Of a DNA stretch of 47,050 nt, positions 1 through 7,371 are shown one piece after another. The stretch is from Caulobacter sp. GTDB lineage: Bacteria > Pseudomonadota > Alphaproteobacteria > Caulobacterales > Caulobacteraceae. The position numbers were made by a program, and so were the translations under genes. Below the pieces are notes generated by a model, which had not been told where the DNA came from, made no database searches, and was given only the letters and a program-made list of their open reading frames with translations. The DNA lies in the NCBI GenBank assembly GCA_030645575.1, contig JAUSMJ010000019.1, forward strand, positions 1 through 47,050. Reading direction: 5' to 3'. Within the stretch, counting starts at the first letter, position 1, and every line of letters starts with the position of its first letter.

Positions 1-1271
1 ACGAGGCGCAGGTTGGCCTCGACCATTTCCTTCTTGGCCTGACGGGCCTCGCGCTCGCCCTTCTGCACGGTCTGGACGATGCGGCGATAGTCGTCGATCG
101 GCACGCCGGTCTCGGTGGCCAGGGCGGCCACTTCGCCGCGGATGTCGCGGATCGAGCCGTCGTCGTTCTCGCTGAACTTGGTCCAGCGCACGCCCAGGGC
201 CTTGACCTTCTCCGACCAGTTGGGGTCCAGCTCGGCGCCGAAATAGGCCTTGAGGAACTCGGCGCGGCTGATGCCGTAGCTGTCGGCCAGGCGCAGCAGC
301 CGGCCTTCCAGCGCGATCAGGCGGCGGTTGATCGCATACAGCTGATCGACCAGCGCCTCGATGCGGTTGTTGTTCAGCTTGAGGGTCTTCAGCCGCGTGA
401 CGATGGCCAGCGACGCGGACTCATAGGCCTTGCGGTCCTCGTCCTTCAGGTCGCCGCCCTTGAGCCGGCGCTCGACCAGCTTTTCCTGCAGCCGGCGGAA
501 GGCGTCGAACTCGGCGGCGATGGCGTCCAGCGTCTCCATGACGCTTTCGCGCAGCTCGCCTTCCATGGCGCTGACCGTCGGGCCCGCGCCATCGTCGAAG
601 TCGTCATCGTCGTCTTCGCCCTCGGGCTTTTCCTCACCCTCGACCGCTTCCTTGGGCTCGGCCGGCGCGGCGTCCTCGGTGGGCACGATGACCGGCGCGG
701 CCGGGAACATCACGCCATAGGTGCCTTCCAGGTCGATGACCTCGCGCAGCAGGATCCGGCCGGTGCCAAGCTCCTCGCGCCAGACCATGATCGCCTCGAA
801 GGTCAGGGCGCTTTCGCACAGGCCGCGGATCATCGTGTCGCGGCCGGCCTCGATACGCTTGGCGATGGCGATTTCGCCCTCGCGCGACAGCAGCTCGACG
901 CTGCCCATCTCGCGCAGATACATGCGCACGGGGTCGTCGGTGCGGTCGTAGGTGGACTTGGTCTCGGCCTCGGTGACGATGGCCGTCTCTTCGCGGTTGG
1001 CGACCTCGCCGCCCTCGCCCTCGGCCGCGTCCTCCTCGGCCTCGACGACGTTGACGCCCATCTCGCTGAGCATGGCCAGGGTGTCTTCGATGGCCTCGGA
1101 GGTGACTTCCTCGCTCGGCAGCACCTTGTTCAGCTCGTCCATGGTGACGTAGCCGCGGGCCTTGGCCTGTTTAATGAACTTCTTGACCCCGGCGTCGGTG
1201 AGGTCGAGGAGCGGGCCGTCCTTCTCGGGGGCCTCGGGGGCGTCGGTCTGCTCGGTGGTGGTCGTGCTCAT
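1..1271 (-). CDS. rpoD: RNA polymerase sigma factor RpoD (sigma-70/73), 5' part only
   Basis: Primary sigma factor that directs core RNA polymerase to housekeeping promoters. Only the first 423 codons are present; the gene runs off the left edge. The visible part starts MSTTTTEQTDAPEAPEKDG, has the region 1.1 fold (DLTDAGVKKFIKQAKARGYV), then region 1.2 (DDPVRMYLREMGSVELLSREGEIAIAKRIE, quoted only by its ends DDPVRMYLREMG and EIAIAKRIE), an acidic non-conserved insert with a run of Asp near residue 210, and ends in region 2.1 (KKEMVEANLRL). The start at 1271 is the only good ATG before region 1.1. It lies downstream of dnaG on the same strand, the classic dnaG-rpoD order, but here a relic of a dnaG 3' end (1346-1708) separates the two. 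Identification is secure. Confidence 0.97.
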   Translation of the reverse strand, partial: MSTTTTEQTDAPEAPEKDGPLLDLTDAGVKKFIKQAKARGYVTMDELNKVLPSEEVTSEAIEDTLAMLSEMGVNVVEAEEDAAEGEGGEVANREETAIVTEAETKSTYDRTDDPVRMYLREMGSVELLSREGEIAIAKRIEAGRDTMIRGLCESALTFEAIMVWREELGTGRILLREVIDLEGTYGVMFPAAPVIVPTEDAAPAEPKEAVEGEEKPEGEDDDDDFDDGAGPTVSAMEGELRESVMETLDAIAAEFDAFRRLQEKLVERRLKGGDLKDEDRKAYESASLAIVTRLKTLKLNNNRIEALVDQLYAINRRLIALEGRLLRLADSYGISRAEFLKAYFGAELDPNWSEKVKALGVRWTKFSENDDGSIRDIRGEVAALATETGVPIDDYRRIVQTVQKGEREARQAKKEMVEANLRL

Positions 1272-1345
1272 CGCGATCTCCGGCGGGCCGCCCCCGGATC
1301 GGGCGGGACGCCAAGTGAAACAGGCGTGGGACGCGGCGAAGCGTC

Positions 1346-1708
1346 TCAGGGGATAGGTTCACCGTCCGTCCACAAAGATCCCGAGCGAACGGATCGTTTG
1401 AGGGTGTCCCGCTCGGCCTTCAGTCGCTCCAGCGCCGCCATGTCTGAACGGCCCCCAAGGTTTCCCTTGGCGGACGAAATAGCAGCCTCGAGCGCAGCCA
1501 ATCGGTTCAGAACCTCAAAAGCGTACGTCCACTGGGACCTGGCGGTGGCGAGGGTGACATCCTGTTTCAGGAAGGGCGCGCCTGCTTGAGCAGCGGCCCG
1601 GTCGATGTCAGTCAGCAGCCCGGCAAATCCACGTTCCCGCAGATGGCGGTTGAGGGCCCCAGAGTCAAGGTGATCGGCGTCAAGACGCAGGCGGATTATT
1701 TCCGCCGC
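1346..1708 (-). pseudogene. Relic of a second dnaG 3' end (DnaG C-terminal domain fragment)
   Basis: Between dnaG and rpoD an uninterrupted 120-codon leftward frame (stop at 1346-1348) has no plausible start and begins immediately after the dnaG stop, in another frame. Read from 1708 it gives AAEIIRLRLDADHLDSGAL..., then NRHLRERGFAGLLTDIDRAA, AQAGAPFLKQD, WTYAFEVLNRLAALEAAISS, LERLKAERDTLKRSVRSGSL and WTDGEPIP. This aligns through its whole length with the last 120 residues of the intact DnaG (ANEIVALQVES, LRRRLAVRGFDDDALRALER, AKRAGEPLF, IWATIFDLMLNVRTLEKAVE, LKAKRDGFRRDLELKSW, RGEPE). The match is seen by eye: RGF, AGxPxF, the W...F.....L..LE pattern and the K.ERD-like helix are shared, with overall identity that looks low. 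It is therefore a displaced or duplicated helicase-binding domain, not a new gene. A short translated protein cannot be excluded. Confidence 0.8.
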
Positions 1709-1709
1709 G

Positions 1710-3629
1710 TCAGTGCAAGGTTGCCCCCGTCTCAGGTTCCCCCCGCCAGGATTTCAATTCAAGGTCCCGGCGGAAACCATCGCGTTTGGCCTTCAGCGTC
1801 ATCAAGGTCGAAGAGTCTGCATCCTGGGCTAGGTCGTTTTTCGCCTGCTCCACCGCCTTCTCCAAGGTTCTGACATTGAGCATCAGGTCGAAGATGGTTG
1901 CCCAAATCGCGCGAAGCTGCGTGTCGGGCGCCTCTGACACGAACAGTGGCTCTCCAGCGCGCTTCGCCGTTCTTTCAAGCGCGCGCAACGCGTCGTCGTC
2001 AAACCCACGAACCGCCAAGCGGCGGCGAAGTAGTTCTGGATGCATGCCCTCTGACTCGACCTGCAGCGCGACTATCTCATTGGCGATTTGGTCTAGCTGT
2101 TCGTCGCCAAAGCCCTGGGATCCCAGAACCTCAAGTCGGTCTTGGACAACTCGCGGATCGCGGATCGCGGCGATCGCTAGAGCAGCCAGCATAGGCTTCG
2201 GCTCCACCTTCAGTCGTTGGGCCTCTACCCGCCCCTCAGGGGTTACATCGCTAAAGCGCGGTGTTTCACTGACACCGTTCCCTTTACGTTTGTCCCAGCG
2301 CTGTCGGGCCATCGCTCGGCCGAGACCACTCACCGTGGTTACCGGCTCCTTGAGTGGCCAAAGACCCTCGTAGCGGTCGAGCAGATCATCCTTGTAAGCG
2401 CGGGCTAGGTCCTTGTCCGCGATAGTCGCCGCAAGCGTCCTCAACCTGGCCTTTAGACTAACTTTCCGCTCGGGCGTATCCAGGACGCCCGCTGCTTCCC
2501 GCTCGCGTAGGAACAACGCCTCGACGAGAGGCGTCGTCTGAGCCATTTGCTCGCGAAGGGCCAACGGCCCTTGGTCCCGCAAAACGTCGTCGGGGTCTTT
2601 CCCGCCCTTCACGAGGGCGAACTTGAGTGTGCGTTCAGGGCCAAGAAGCGGAAGCGCCCTGTCGATGGTTCGGTGGGCCGCCCGTTGTCCCGCACTATCC
2701 CCGTCGAAGCTCAACGTCGGCTCCGGATGAAGCCGCCAAAGCACCTCCATCTGTTCTTCCGTGAGGGCCGTTCCCAACGGCGCCACCGCCGCAATGCCGG
2801 CTCGCTGGCAGGCGATTGCGTCCATGTAGCCCTCGACCACGACCAACGCCGCGCCGACGCCGCCCGAGTGCAACAACTTTCTGGCTTCGGGCAGGCCATA
2901 TAGAAGTCGACCTTTGGAGAATAGGCTAGTCTCAGGGCCATTCAGGTACTTTGCGCGGGCCTCGGGATCCATTGCTCGCCCGCCAAACGAGACAGTCCGC
3001 CCGCGCTGGTCGATGATGGGAAAGATGATCCGATCGCGGAACCGGTCATAGGGCGCACTTCCATCTTCAGGCGCGACGAGCAGCCCGGCATCGACCAGTT
3101 CCGGCGCGCGCGCGCCCTTCGCAATAAGGTAGTCTTTTAGAGCAGTCCGCCCAGGCGGCGAGAAACCGATACGGAAGCGGCTCCAATGCTCCTCCGCTAG
3201 GCCACGGCGGACGAGATAGTCGCGTGCTTCTCGGCCTGCGGGACGCCGAAGCTCGCCTTCGAACCAAGATGCTGCCAAGTCCAGCCAGTCCGACAGACCC
3301 TGTCGCTTCTTCTCCTGTTCGGCGGCCTGGGGGTCGGGCGCGGGCATCTGCATCCCGGCCTCGCCGGCCAGCCGCTCGACCGCCTCGACGAAGCTGAGCC
3401 GCTCGGTCTCCTGCAGGAAGCTGATCAGGTCGCCGTGCTTGCCGCTGCTGAAGTCGTGGAAGAAGCCCTTGTCGTCGTTGACGAAGAAGCTCGGCGACCG
3501 CTCCTTGGTGAACGGCGACAGCCCGACGAACTCGCGCCCCTGGCGCTTGAGCTTCACGGTCTTGCCGATCACATCCGACAGGCGGAGGCGCGACTTGATT
3601 TCTTCCAGGAACCGATCATCAAAACGCAC
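1710..3629 (-). CDS. dnaG: DNA primase DnaG (mosaic composition, zinc ligands absent)
   Basis: Synthesises RNA primers at the replication fork and binds DnaB helicase through its C-terminal domain. The 639 residues show the N-terminal CHC2-like domain (about 1-95), the TOPRIM catalytic core with EGYMD (266-270) and DGDSAG (309-314), and a C-terminal helicase-binding domain. The four zinc ligands of the family are replaced by S38, T41, D59 and S62 (LSPFTKERSPSFFVN, HDFSSGKHGD); such loss fits alphaproteobacterial primases as I know them. Codons 1 to about 106 are very GC-rich, whereas the rest has more mixed codons: 43 G+C in bases 3361-3420 against 36 in 2401-2460. A second copy of the C-terminal domain follows the stop. 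A LexA-type box lies 35 bp upstream of the ATG. Confidence 0.96.
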   Translation of the reverse strand: MRFDDRFLEEIKSRLRLSDVIGKTVKLKRQGREFVGLSPFTKERSPSFFVNDDKGFFHDFSSGKHGDLISFLQETERLSFVEAVERLAGEAGMQMPAPDPQAAEQEKKRQGLSDWLDLAASWFEGELRRPAGREARDYLVRRGLAEEHWSRFRIGFSPPGRTALKDYLIAKGARAPELVDAGLLVAPEDGSAPYDRFRDRIIFPIIDQRGRTVSFGGRAMDPEARAKYLNGPETSLFSKGRLLYGLPEARKLLHSGGVGAALVVVEGYMDAIACQRAGIAAVAPLGTALTEEQMEVLWRLHPEPTLSFDGDSAGQRAAHRTIDRALPLLGPERTLKFALVKGGKDPDDVLRDQGPLALREQMAQTTPLVEALFLREREAAGVLDTPERKVSLKARLRTLAATIADKDLARAYKDDLLDRYEGLWPLKEPVTTVSGLGRAMARQRWDKRKGNGVSETPRFSDVTPEGRVEAQRLKVEPKPMLAALAIAAIRDPRVVQDRLEVLGSQGFGDEQLDQIANEIVALQVESEGMHPELLRRRLAVRGFDDDALRALERTAKRAGEPLFVSEAPDTQLRAIWATIFDLMLNVRTLEKAVEQAKNDLAQDADSSTLMTLKAKRDGFRRDLELKSWRGEPETGATLH

Positions 3630-3942
3630 TTGCGTTCCCAGTCTTAGTCATCGAAGTTTTCGGGAACAAAACGAGAACCTAGCATACACAGGCCCTGCCC
3701 CACCAGAGCGAATCGAAAGGCGCATGGGACTGTTAAAGAGCAAGGGGAACGGCGAATAGGTTAACGGCCGCCTGTGGATAGCCGGTGCGCATTCTTCTGA
3801 AATTGGTGGGTGGGGCCTGATTCTAGCCAGTTGGCGCTGGCGGACATGCCTCAGCTTGTCCGCATTGCGCATCACCTAGATGGCCGAGAGCCGCCTGTTC
3901 GAACATCAGCATCATCTCCGCCCATCGGATAGGCCGTCGAAT
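3630..3942. other. 313-bp intergenic region upstream of dnaG
   Basis: It carries the LexA-like box and probably the dnaG promoter. It is visibly poorer in GC than its surroundings (for example the stretch 3650-3760). A short open frame on the minus strand (3648-3875) has no ribosome-binding site or recognisable sequence and is not called. No tRNA or small-RNA structure was recognised. Confidence 0.5.
3664..3678 (-). promoter_or_regulatory. Candidate LexA box upstream of dnaG (GTTC-N7-GTTC)
   Basis: On the coding strand of dnaG the sequence reads GTTCTCGTTTTGTTC, an exact match to the alphaproteobacterial LexA consensus GTTC-N7-GTTC. It ends 35 bp before the start codon at 3629 and lies just downstream of a possible -10 (TATGCT, 3681-3686), so a bound repressor would block initiation. 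E. coli carries a LexA site before its rpsU-dnaG-rpoD operon, so SOS control here would be a parallel arrangement. No lexA gene is in the window. The match is exact but short. Confidence 0.6.
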
Positions 3943-4377
3943 TCAGTTCACATCGGTCTTTTTCGGCGGGGCGGGCGGCAGGGCGGCGACGGGGACGCCG
4001 TCCTCGACCAGCGCCTTGACCTCGGTCGGCGTGGCCTCGCCATAGATGCCGCGCTCTTCGGACTTGCCCTCGTGGATGGCGCGGGCCTCGCGGGCGAACG
4101 TGTCGCCGACATAGTCGAAGTTGTCTTCCACATGGGCGCGGACCTTGCCCATGGCCTCCATCATCATCTGGCGCGCTTCGGGCGGCAGGCCGGCGCCGCC
4201 GTTCTGCGCCTTGGTCCCCCCGACGGCCGGCGACATGATCTGTTTGCGCACGGCCTTGCTGGCGCAGACCGGGCACTCCAGCAGTCCGCGCGCGGCCTGG
4301 TCGTCGAAGTCGGCGGAGGCCCCGAACCAGCCCTCGAAGTCGTGGCCGTGTTCGCAGGCGAGGGCGTATTTGATCAT
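3943..4377 (-). CDS. DUF1178 family protein
   Basis: A 144-residue protein of unknown function, recognised as DUF1178 by its start [18 protein letters not shown], the Cys pair of a small zinc-ribbon-like segment (LECPVCASKAVRKQIMSP) and the C-terminal motif EERGIYGEATPTEVKALVED. It is the last gene of a leftward group with grxC and a nitrilase-family amidase; its ATG overlaps the amidase stop by four bases (ATGA), which indicates translational coupling. The same neighbourhood is common in alphaproteobacteria. The family has no established reaction. Confidence 0.9.
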   Translation of the reverse strand: MIKYALACEHGHDFEGWFGASADFDDQAARGLLECPVCASKAVRKQIMSPAVGGTKAQNGGAGLPPEARQMMMEAMGKVRAHVEDNFDYVGDTFAREARAIHEGKSEERGIYGEATPTEVKALVEDGVPVAALPPAPPKKTDVN

Positions 4378-5195
4378 GGTCCGACAAACGCGCGGGCGTT
4401 GGCCAGGGCCGGGATCGCGGCGCGGGCCTTGTCCGCCTCGGCGAGGTCCAGATCGGCGACCAGCACGCCCGGCTCGTCATGATCCAGCCTGCCGATCACC
4501 TGTCCCCAGGGGCCGACGATGGTCGAATGGCCCCAGGTGCCGCGGCCATCCTCGTGGAAGCCGCCCTGGGCCGCCGCCAGCACGAAGCTGCCGGTCTCGA
4601 TGGCCCGGGCGCGCAGCAGCACCTCCCAGTGGGCCTCGCCGGTCGGGCGGGTGAAGGCGGCGGGCACGGTCATCACCGTCGCCCCGGCCAGCGCCAGGGC
4701 CCGGTACACGGCCGCAAAACGCATGTCGTAGCAGATGGTCAGGCCCAGCCGCGCGCCGTCGATGTCTGCCGTCACCGCCCGGTCGCCCGGTTCATAGGTG
4801 GCCGATTCCCGCGCCGTCTCGCCGGTCGGCAGGTCGACGTCGAACATGTGCAGCTTGTCGTAGGTCGCGGCGATGCCGCCCGTCGGGGTGACCAGCACCT
4901 GGCGATTGGCGGCCTTGCCGTCCTCGCGCCGGACCAGCGCCGAGCCGATGTCGAGCCAGACGCCCAGCTCGGCCGCCAGGGCGCGCAGGCCGCTGACCAC
5001 CGGATCGTCGGCCAGCAGGGTCAGCCGCGGCAACAGCCGTTCCCGGTCGCGGTCGAGGATGTTGGTCCCCTCCGGCGTCAGGATGAAGGTCGCGCCCTGG
5101 CCCGCCGCCTCGCGCACCAGCGGGACGACGTGCGCCAGCGCGGCCGCGTGGCTGGCCGGGGTGCGGGTCTGAACCAGGCCGACGCGCAGGGTCAT
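4374..5195 (-). CDS. Carbon-nitrogen hydrolase (Nit family amidase, deaminated-glutathione-amidase-like)
   Basis: A cytoplasmic nitrilase-superfamily amidase of 273 residues with the full Glu-Lys-Cys triad: E42 (LTPEGTN), K114 ([10 protein letters not shown]) and C155 ([10 protein letters not shown]). The motif around Lys and the region [20 protein letters not shown] are typical of the Nit1/omega-amidase branch, which hydrolyses deaminated glutathione or alpha-ketoglutaramate; which of these it acts on is inference. It overlaps grxC upstream and DUF1178 downstream by four bases each, so the three form one operon. Pairing with a glutaredoxin suits a glutathione-repair role. Confidence 0.9.
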   Translation of the reverse strand: MTLRVGLVQTRTPASHAAALAHVVPLVREAAGQGATFILTPEGTNILDRDRERLLPRLTLLADDPVVSGLRALAAELGVWLDIGSALVRREDGKAANRQVLVTPTGGIAATYDKLHMFDVDLPTGETARESATYEPGDRAVTADIDGARLGLTICYDMRFAAVYRALALAGATVMTVPAAFTRPTGEAHWEVLLRARAIETGSFVLAAAQGGFHEDGRGTWGHSTIVGPWGQVIGRLDHDEPGVLVADLDLAEADKARAAIPALANARAFVGP

Positions 5196-5449
5196 GCGGT
5201 CAGCATGGCGTCCAGCTTGCCCGCGCGGTCGAGGGCCAGCATGTCGTCGCAGCCGCCGATATGCCGGTCGCCGACGAAGATCTGCGGGAAGGTGGAACGA
5301 CCGCCGGACTTGCTGATCATCTCATTGCGCAGGGCCGGGTCCATGCCCGCCTCGATCTCGGTGAAGTCGGCGCCTTTCTGGTCGAGCACGCTCAGGGCGC
5401 GGGCGCAGTAGCCGCAGAAGGGGCGGGTGTAGATGGTGACGTGGGCCAT
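5192..5449 (-). CDS. grxC: Glutaredoxin 3
   Basis: An 85-residue dithiol glutaredoxin that reduces protein or mixed glutathione disulfides. The active site is C12-G-Y-C15 (YTRPFCGYCARAL), and the glutathione-binding TFPQIFVG and GGCDDM motifs follow. Length and fold are standard for GrxC. It starts 29 bases after the comF stop, and its own stop overlaps the amidase start, so all four leftward genes could be one transcript. Confidence 0.96.
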   Translation of the reverse strand: MAHVTIYTRPFCGYCARALSVLDQKGADFTEIEAGMDPALRNEMISKSGGRSTFPQIFVGDRHIGGCDDMLALDRAGKLDAMLTA

Positions 5450-5478
5450 GGTCTCTCAACGCTGACGAATGCTGACAC

Positions 5479-6261
5479 TCATATAGTGGTGTCCGCCGCC
5501 GCGCGCACCTTGGCGATGACGGCCAGATCGACGGCGGCGGCGCCGGCGGCCTTCAGCGCCCGCGCGCAGGCATGGGCCGTGGCGCCGGTGGTCAGGACAT
5601 CATCGACCAGCAGCACGCGCCGACCGGCGATCCGGTCGCGGCGGCCGGGCGGAACCACGAACGCGCCGGCCACGTTGCGGCGGCGGCCGCCGGCCGACTT
5701 GCCGCCCTGGCTCTCGGTGCGGCGCACGCGCGCCAGGGCGTCCGGCAGAACCGGCAGACCGGCCAGCGCGCCCAACGGCCGGGCTACCTCGGCCGCCTGG
5801 TTGTAGCGGCGCGACAGCAGCCGCCAGCGATGGAGCGGGACCGGCACGATCAGCTCGGCGTCGGCCAGCAGGTCCCGCCCCGCGCGCAGCAGCCAGCGGG
5901 CCAGCACGGGCGCCAGGTCGGTGCGGTCGGCGTGTTTGAGCTTGAGCACCAGGTCGCGGCTGTGCTCGTCGTAGAGGCAGGCCGCCCGCGCCCGGTCGAA
6001 GGCCCGCGGCCGAGCCATGCAGGCGGCGCAACGCACGCACGGGCCGGGATCGTAGTCGTAGGGCGCGCCGCAGCCGTCACAGACCGGGGCCTCGAGAAAC
6101 ACGATGCGGCTCCAGGCCTCGCCCGGCAGGCCGCCGGTGATGGCCGGCGTTCCGGCGGCGTCCAGCGGCGGCAGCAAGAGGTCGAGCAGGGCCCGCCCGG
6201 CGCCGATGACGCGCGGTCCCGGTTTCAAAACCGGTCGCGACAGGCCATCTTCCGCCCACAT
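5479..6261 (-). CDS. ComF family phosphoribosyltransferase-like protein
   Basis: A 260-residue ComF homologue. It has an N-terminal Cys-rich zinc element (CDGCGAP at 61-67 and CVRCAAC at 75-81) and a C-terminal PRTase fold with the PRPP loop VLLVDDVLTTGAT (216-228). In naturally competent bacteria ComF aids DNA uptake or single-strand handling; in alphaproteobacteria the role is largely undefined. The start codon at 6259-6261 shares two bases with the divergent methyltransferase ATG at 6260-6262, so each promoter must lie inside the other gene. No good alternative downstream start was found before the Cys element. Confidence 0.92.
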   Translation of the reverse strand: MWAEDGLSRPVLKPGPRVIGAGRALLDLLLPPLDAAGTPAITGGLPGEAWSRIVFLEAPVCDGCGAPYDYDPGPCVRCAACMARPRAFDRARAACLYDEHSRDLVLKLKHADRTDLAPVLARWLLRAGRDLLADAELIVPVPLHRWRLLSRRYNQAAEVARPLGALAGLPVLPDALARVRRTESQGGKSAGGRRRNVAGAFVVPPGRRDRIAGRRVLLVDDVLTTGATAHACARALKAAGAAAVDLAVIAKVRAAADTTI

Positions 6262-7165
6262 GACCGCCAGCCCTCCCCTCCTGTTCGACCGCGCCCTGCA
6301 CCGGCGACGGCTGGACCGCGCCGCGCCGGGCTACGCCGCCGCCGACTTCCTCAAGCAGCGGGCGGCGCAGGACGCCGTGGCGCGGCTGGAGGCGATCATG
6401 CGTCGCTTTCCGCTGGCCGTCGATCTGGGCGCGCGCCAGGGGGCGTTCCGCGCGGCCCTGGCGCGGAGCGACGCGGCGGCGAAGGTCGATCTGCTGATCG
6501 AGACCGATCTGTCCGGGGCGATGCTGACGGGCCGGCCCGGCCCGCGGCTGGTGATGGACGAGGAGCTGTCGGCGTTCGCGGACGAGAGCCTGGACCTGGT
6601 CGTCTCGGCCCTGGCCCTGCACTGGACCAACGACCTGGTCGGGGCGCTGATCCAGATCCGCCGGTCGCTTAGGCCGGACGGGCTGTTCATCGGCTCGGTG
6701 CTGGGCGGGGCGACCCTGACCGAGCTGCGCCGGTGCCTGCTGGAGGCGGAGGCGCAGGTCAGCGGCGGGGCCGGCCCGCGCGTCTCCCCCTTCGCCGACG
6801 CCTTCGACGCCGCCGCCCTGCTGCAGCGGGCCGGGTTCGCCCTGCCGGTGGCCGACGTCGATAGCGTGACCGTGCGCTACGCCAGCCCGCTGGCCCTGCT
6901 GCGCGACCTGCGGGCCATGGGCGAGACCAACGTCCTGCGCGACCGGCCCCGCCGGCCGCTGGGCCGGCCCGTGCTGCTGCGGGCGCTGGAGCTCTATGGC
7001 CAGCGGTTCAGCGGCCCGGACGGCAAGGTCGTGGCGACGTTCGAAATCCTCACCCTGACCGGCTGGGCCCCGCACGAAAGCCAGCAGAAGCCGCTCAAGC
7101 CCGGCTCGGCGAAGATGCGCCTGGCCGACGCCCTGGGGACGGTGGAGCGCAAGGCGCCGCGGTAG
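6260..7165 (+). CDS. SAM-dependent methyltransferase (BioC/NDUFAF5-like)
   Basis: A class I methyltransferase of about 301 residues, with SAM-binding motif I as AVDLGARQGAFRAAL, motif II around DLLIETDLSG and the post-motif LDLVVSALALHWTND-LVGALIQIRRSLRPDG (two segments). The HWTNDLxGALxQIRRxLRPDGLF signature is that of the NDUFAF5/BioC-like group; the human relative modifies an arginine of complex I, but the substrate here is unknown. The chosen ATG overlaps the comF start. The frame stays open upstream to 6104, but that part lies antisense to comF and is low-complexity. Confidence 0.88.
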   Translation: MTASPPLLFDRALHRRRLDRAAPGYAAADFLKQRAAQDAVARLEAIMRRFPLAVDLGARQGAFRAALARSDAAAKVDLLIETDLSGAMLTGRPGPRLVMDEELSAFADESLDLVVSALALHWTNDLVGALIQIRRSLRPDGLFIGSVLGGATLTELRRCLLEAEAQVSGGAGPRVSPFADAFDAAALLQRAGFALPVADVDSVTVRYASPLALLRDLRAMGETNVLRDRPRRPLGRPVLLRALELYGQRFSGPDGKVVATFEILTLTGWAPHESQQKPLKPGSAKMRLADALGTVERKAPR

Positions 7166-7171
7166 GGTGCG

Positions 7172-7213
7172 GGGACTGGCTTAGCTGTCCCTTGGGACTG
7201 CTTGGCCAGTCCC
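7172..7213. repeat. REP palindrome, family A (core GTCCC-TT-GGGAC)
   Basis: A 42-bp hairpin: outer arms GGGACTGGC and GCCAGTCCC pair perfectly around the core AGCTGTCCCTTGGGACTGCT. The same core recurs next to the RAYT gene (11547-11586, 12255-12292, 12295-12357) and at other intergenic sites, each time with a different outer stem. Located just after the methyltransferase stop. Confidence 0.85.
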
Positions 7214-7227
7214 TGCCGGCCGCGAAA

Positions 7228-7260
7228 GGGACAGGACATCAAGTCCCAAGGGACATGATG
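7228..7260. repeat. REP palindrome, family A variant
   Basis: Contains CATCAAGTCCCAAGGGACATGATG, a hairpin on the same GTCCC-AA-GGGAC core as the other family A elements. Its left part (GGACAGGACATCAAGTCCCA) is repeated identically at 8916-8935. Confidence 0.75.
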
Positions 7261-7263
7261 GGG

Positions 7264-7356
7264 GAAATCAGGGGACAGCTTACTTATTTCCCGACCTGCG
7301 CCCCGACCTGACCCGTCGAGCCCCGAGGGGAAATAAGTAAGCTGTCCCCTGATTTC
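7264..7356. repeat. Perfect 29-bp inverted repeat pair (BIME-like)
   Basis: Arms 7264-7292 and 7328-7356 are exact reverse complements over 29 bases (left arm begins GAAATCAGGGGACAGCTTAC), with a 35-base GC-rich loop. It lies between the convergent methyltransferase and pilin genes, where it could end transcription from both sides. It differs from family A in sequence but shares the GGGACAGCTT string. Confidence 0.9.
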
Positions 7357-7371
7357 GCCCGTCGCTGGCGG

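Noticed and set aside
3648..3875. A 75-codon leftward frame upstream of dnaG
   Set aside because: No Shine-Dalgarno, no recognisable motif, and it would include the LexA-like box and promoter.
5572..6672. A 366-codon rightward frame spanning comF and the methyltransferase start
   Set aside because: Antisense to comF and out of frame with the methyltransferase; no recognisable domain.
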